Of a stretch of DNA of 22,850 bases, positions 22,677-22,850 are shown piece by piece; the stretch's first letter is position 1, and each line of letters begins with the position of its first letter. The stretch is from JBFFXF01 sp041569895 (GTDB lineage Bacteria > Planctomycetota > UBA8108 > JACQVS01). The notes under the pieces were generated by a model. The model saw nothing but the letters and a program-made list of their open reading frames with translations. It was not told the DNA's origin and searched no databases. Made by a program: the position numbers and the translations under genes. The stretch covers positions 1 through 22,850 of the forward strand of contig JBFFXF010000102.1 in assembly GCA_041569895.1 (NCBI GenBank), in the 5' to 3' direction.

Positions 22677-22850
22677 ATGATCAGCGGACGCACGACGACC
22701 CGACACGGAGCGACCGGCCGGCGCGCTCGCGCCGCCCTGCACCTGATCGCCACGACGGCGGTCGCCCTTCTCGTCCTCGGCTCGCCCGTCCGCGGCGAGC
22801 TGTCGTTCTTCGTGCGCGGCGACACGAACGCCGACTCGACGGTCGACATC
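22677..22850 (+). CDS. Secreted dockerin-like protein, N-terminal fragment (runs off window)
   Basis: ATG 22677 follows GGAGGAGG at ideal spacing, and 58 codons are visible. A basic n-region (RTTTRHGATGRRARA) and a hydrophobic core (LIATTAVALLVLGSP) form a signal peptide ending near VRG|E. The mature protein begins at once with SFFVRGDTNADSTVDI, the first half of the same EF-hand/dockerin-like unit that closes the proteins ending at 3669 and 19231. Having this module at the N-terminus, with no domain before it, suggests a short protein made mostly of such units, or an inverted domain order. The sequence ends before this can be decided. Confidence 0.8.
   Translation, partial: MISGRTTTRHGATGRRARAALHLIATTAVALLVLGSPVRGELSFFVRGDTNADSTVDI

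Noticed and set aside
1..22850. CRISPR arrays, tRNA genes, prophage or toxin-antitoxin pairs
   Set aside because: None were found. The repeats present have no spacer structure, and no cloverleaf, integrase or paired small toxin/antitoxin frame could be supported.

Overview
ORGANISM. This is high-GC bacterial chromosome from a free-living Gram-negative. Three secreted proteins carry paired EF-hand/dockerin-like modules of the type RGD-x-(N/T)ADG-x-x-(D/N)I(S/T)DA followed by (I/L)xFLG and a Cys-rich tail. There are several lipoproteins, a beta-barrel porin-like protein, a CRTAC1/ASPIC protein next to a TPR lipoprotein, and a type IV pilin-like protein. From general knowledge this mix is typical of deep-branching Planctomycetota. 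Acidobacteriota or Myxococcota-like lineages are less likely alternatives. No rRNA, tRNA or ribosomal protein is present to settle it. || LAYOUT. (1) 1-3660: an accessory, repeat-laden region. It starts with the 5' end of a REP-associated-tyrosine-transposase-like gene (minus strand). Two arrays of near-palindromic GACCCTGGGTC repeats flank a broken SGNH-hydrolase gene (671-2987) that needs about five frame changes. (2) 3669-7205: a very large secreted lectin/DUF11-like/PA14-like/dockerin protein (minus). (3) 7477-9707: two overlapping, paralogous, secreted helical-repeat proteins (plus). (4) 9920-13647: a CRTAC1 to TPR-lipoprotein operon (minus). (5) 13792-15611: three small plus-strand genes, namely a two-helix membrane protein, a pilin-like protein and another two-helix membrane protein. 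The last is bracketed by two copies of a composite microsatellite block. (6) 15964-19000: a DUF3187-like outer-membrane protein and a CsgG-DUF4810-GNA1162 lipoprotein operon (all minus). (7) 19231-21465: an intact SGNH hydrolase with a long coiled-coil insertion and a dockerin-like C-terminus, the full-length paralogue of the broken gene in (1). (8) 21643-22446: a DUF2071 protein. The window ends in the 5' part of another dockerin-like secreted protein. || HOW IT FITS TOGETHER. Nearly every gene encodes an exported, membrane or lipid-anchored product, so the window reads as a cell-envelope/extracellular island rather than a metabolic cluster. The clear operons are joined by 4-bp ATGA overlaps: 7477/8619, 13647/11974 and 19000/18299/17934. 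|| MOST UNUSUAL FEATURES. (a) Two same-order composite microsatellite blocks surround the small gene at 15153. (b) Four in-phase CGGGNN hexamer arrays have G-quadruplex spacing and all lie on the plus strand; three sit 4-24 bases after minus-strand stop codons and one sits 7 bases before a start codon. (c) An SGNH family has about 215-230 residues, largely coiled coil, inserted between catalytic blocks and lacks the usual Asp of the DxxH block. (d) A palindromic-repeat/RAYT neighbourhood lies on the left. I see no CRISPR array, prophage, toxin-antitoxin pair or recognisable defence system.
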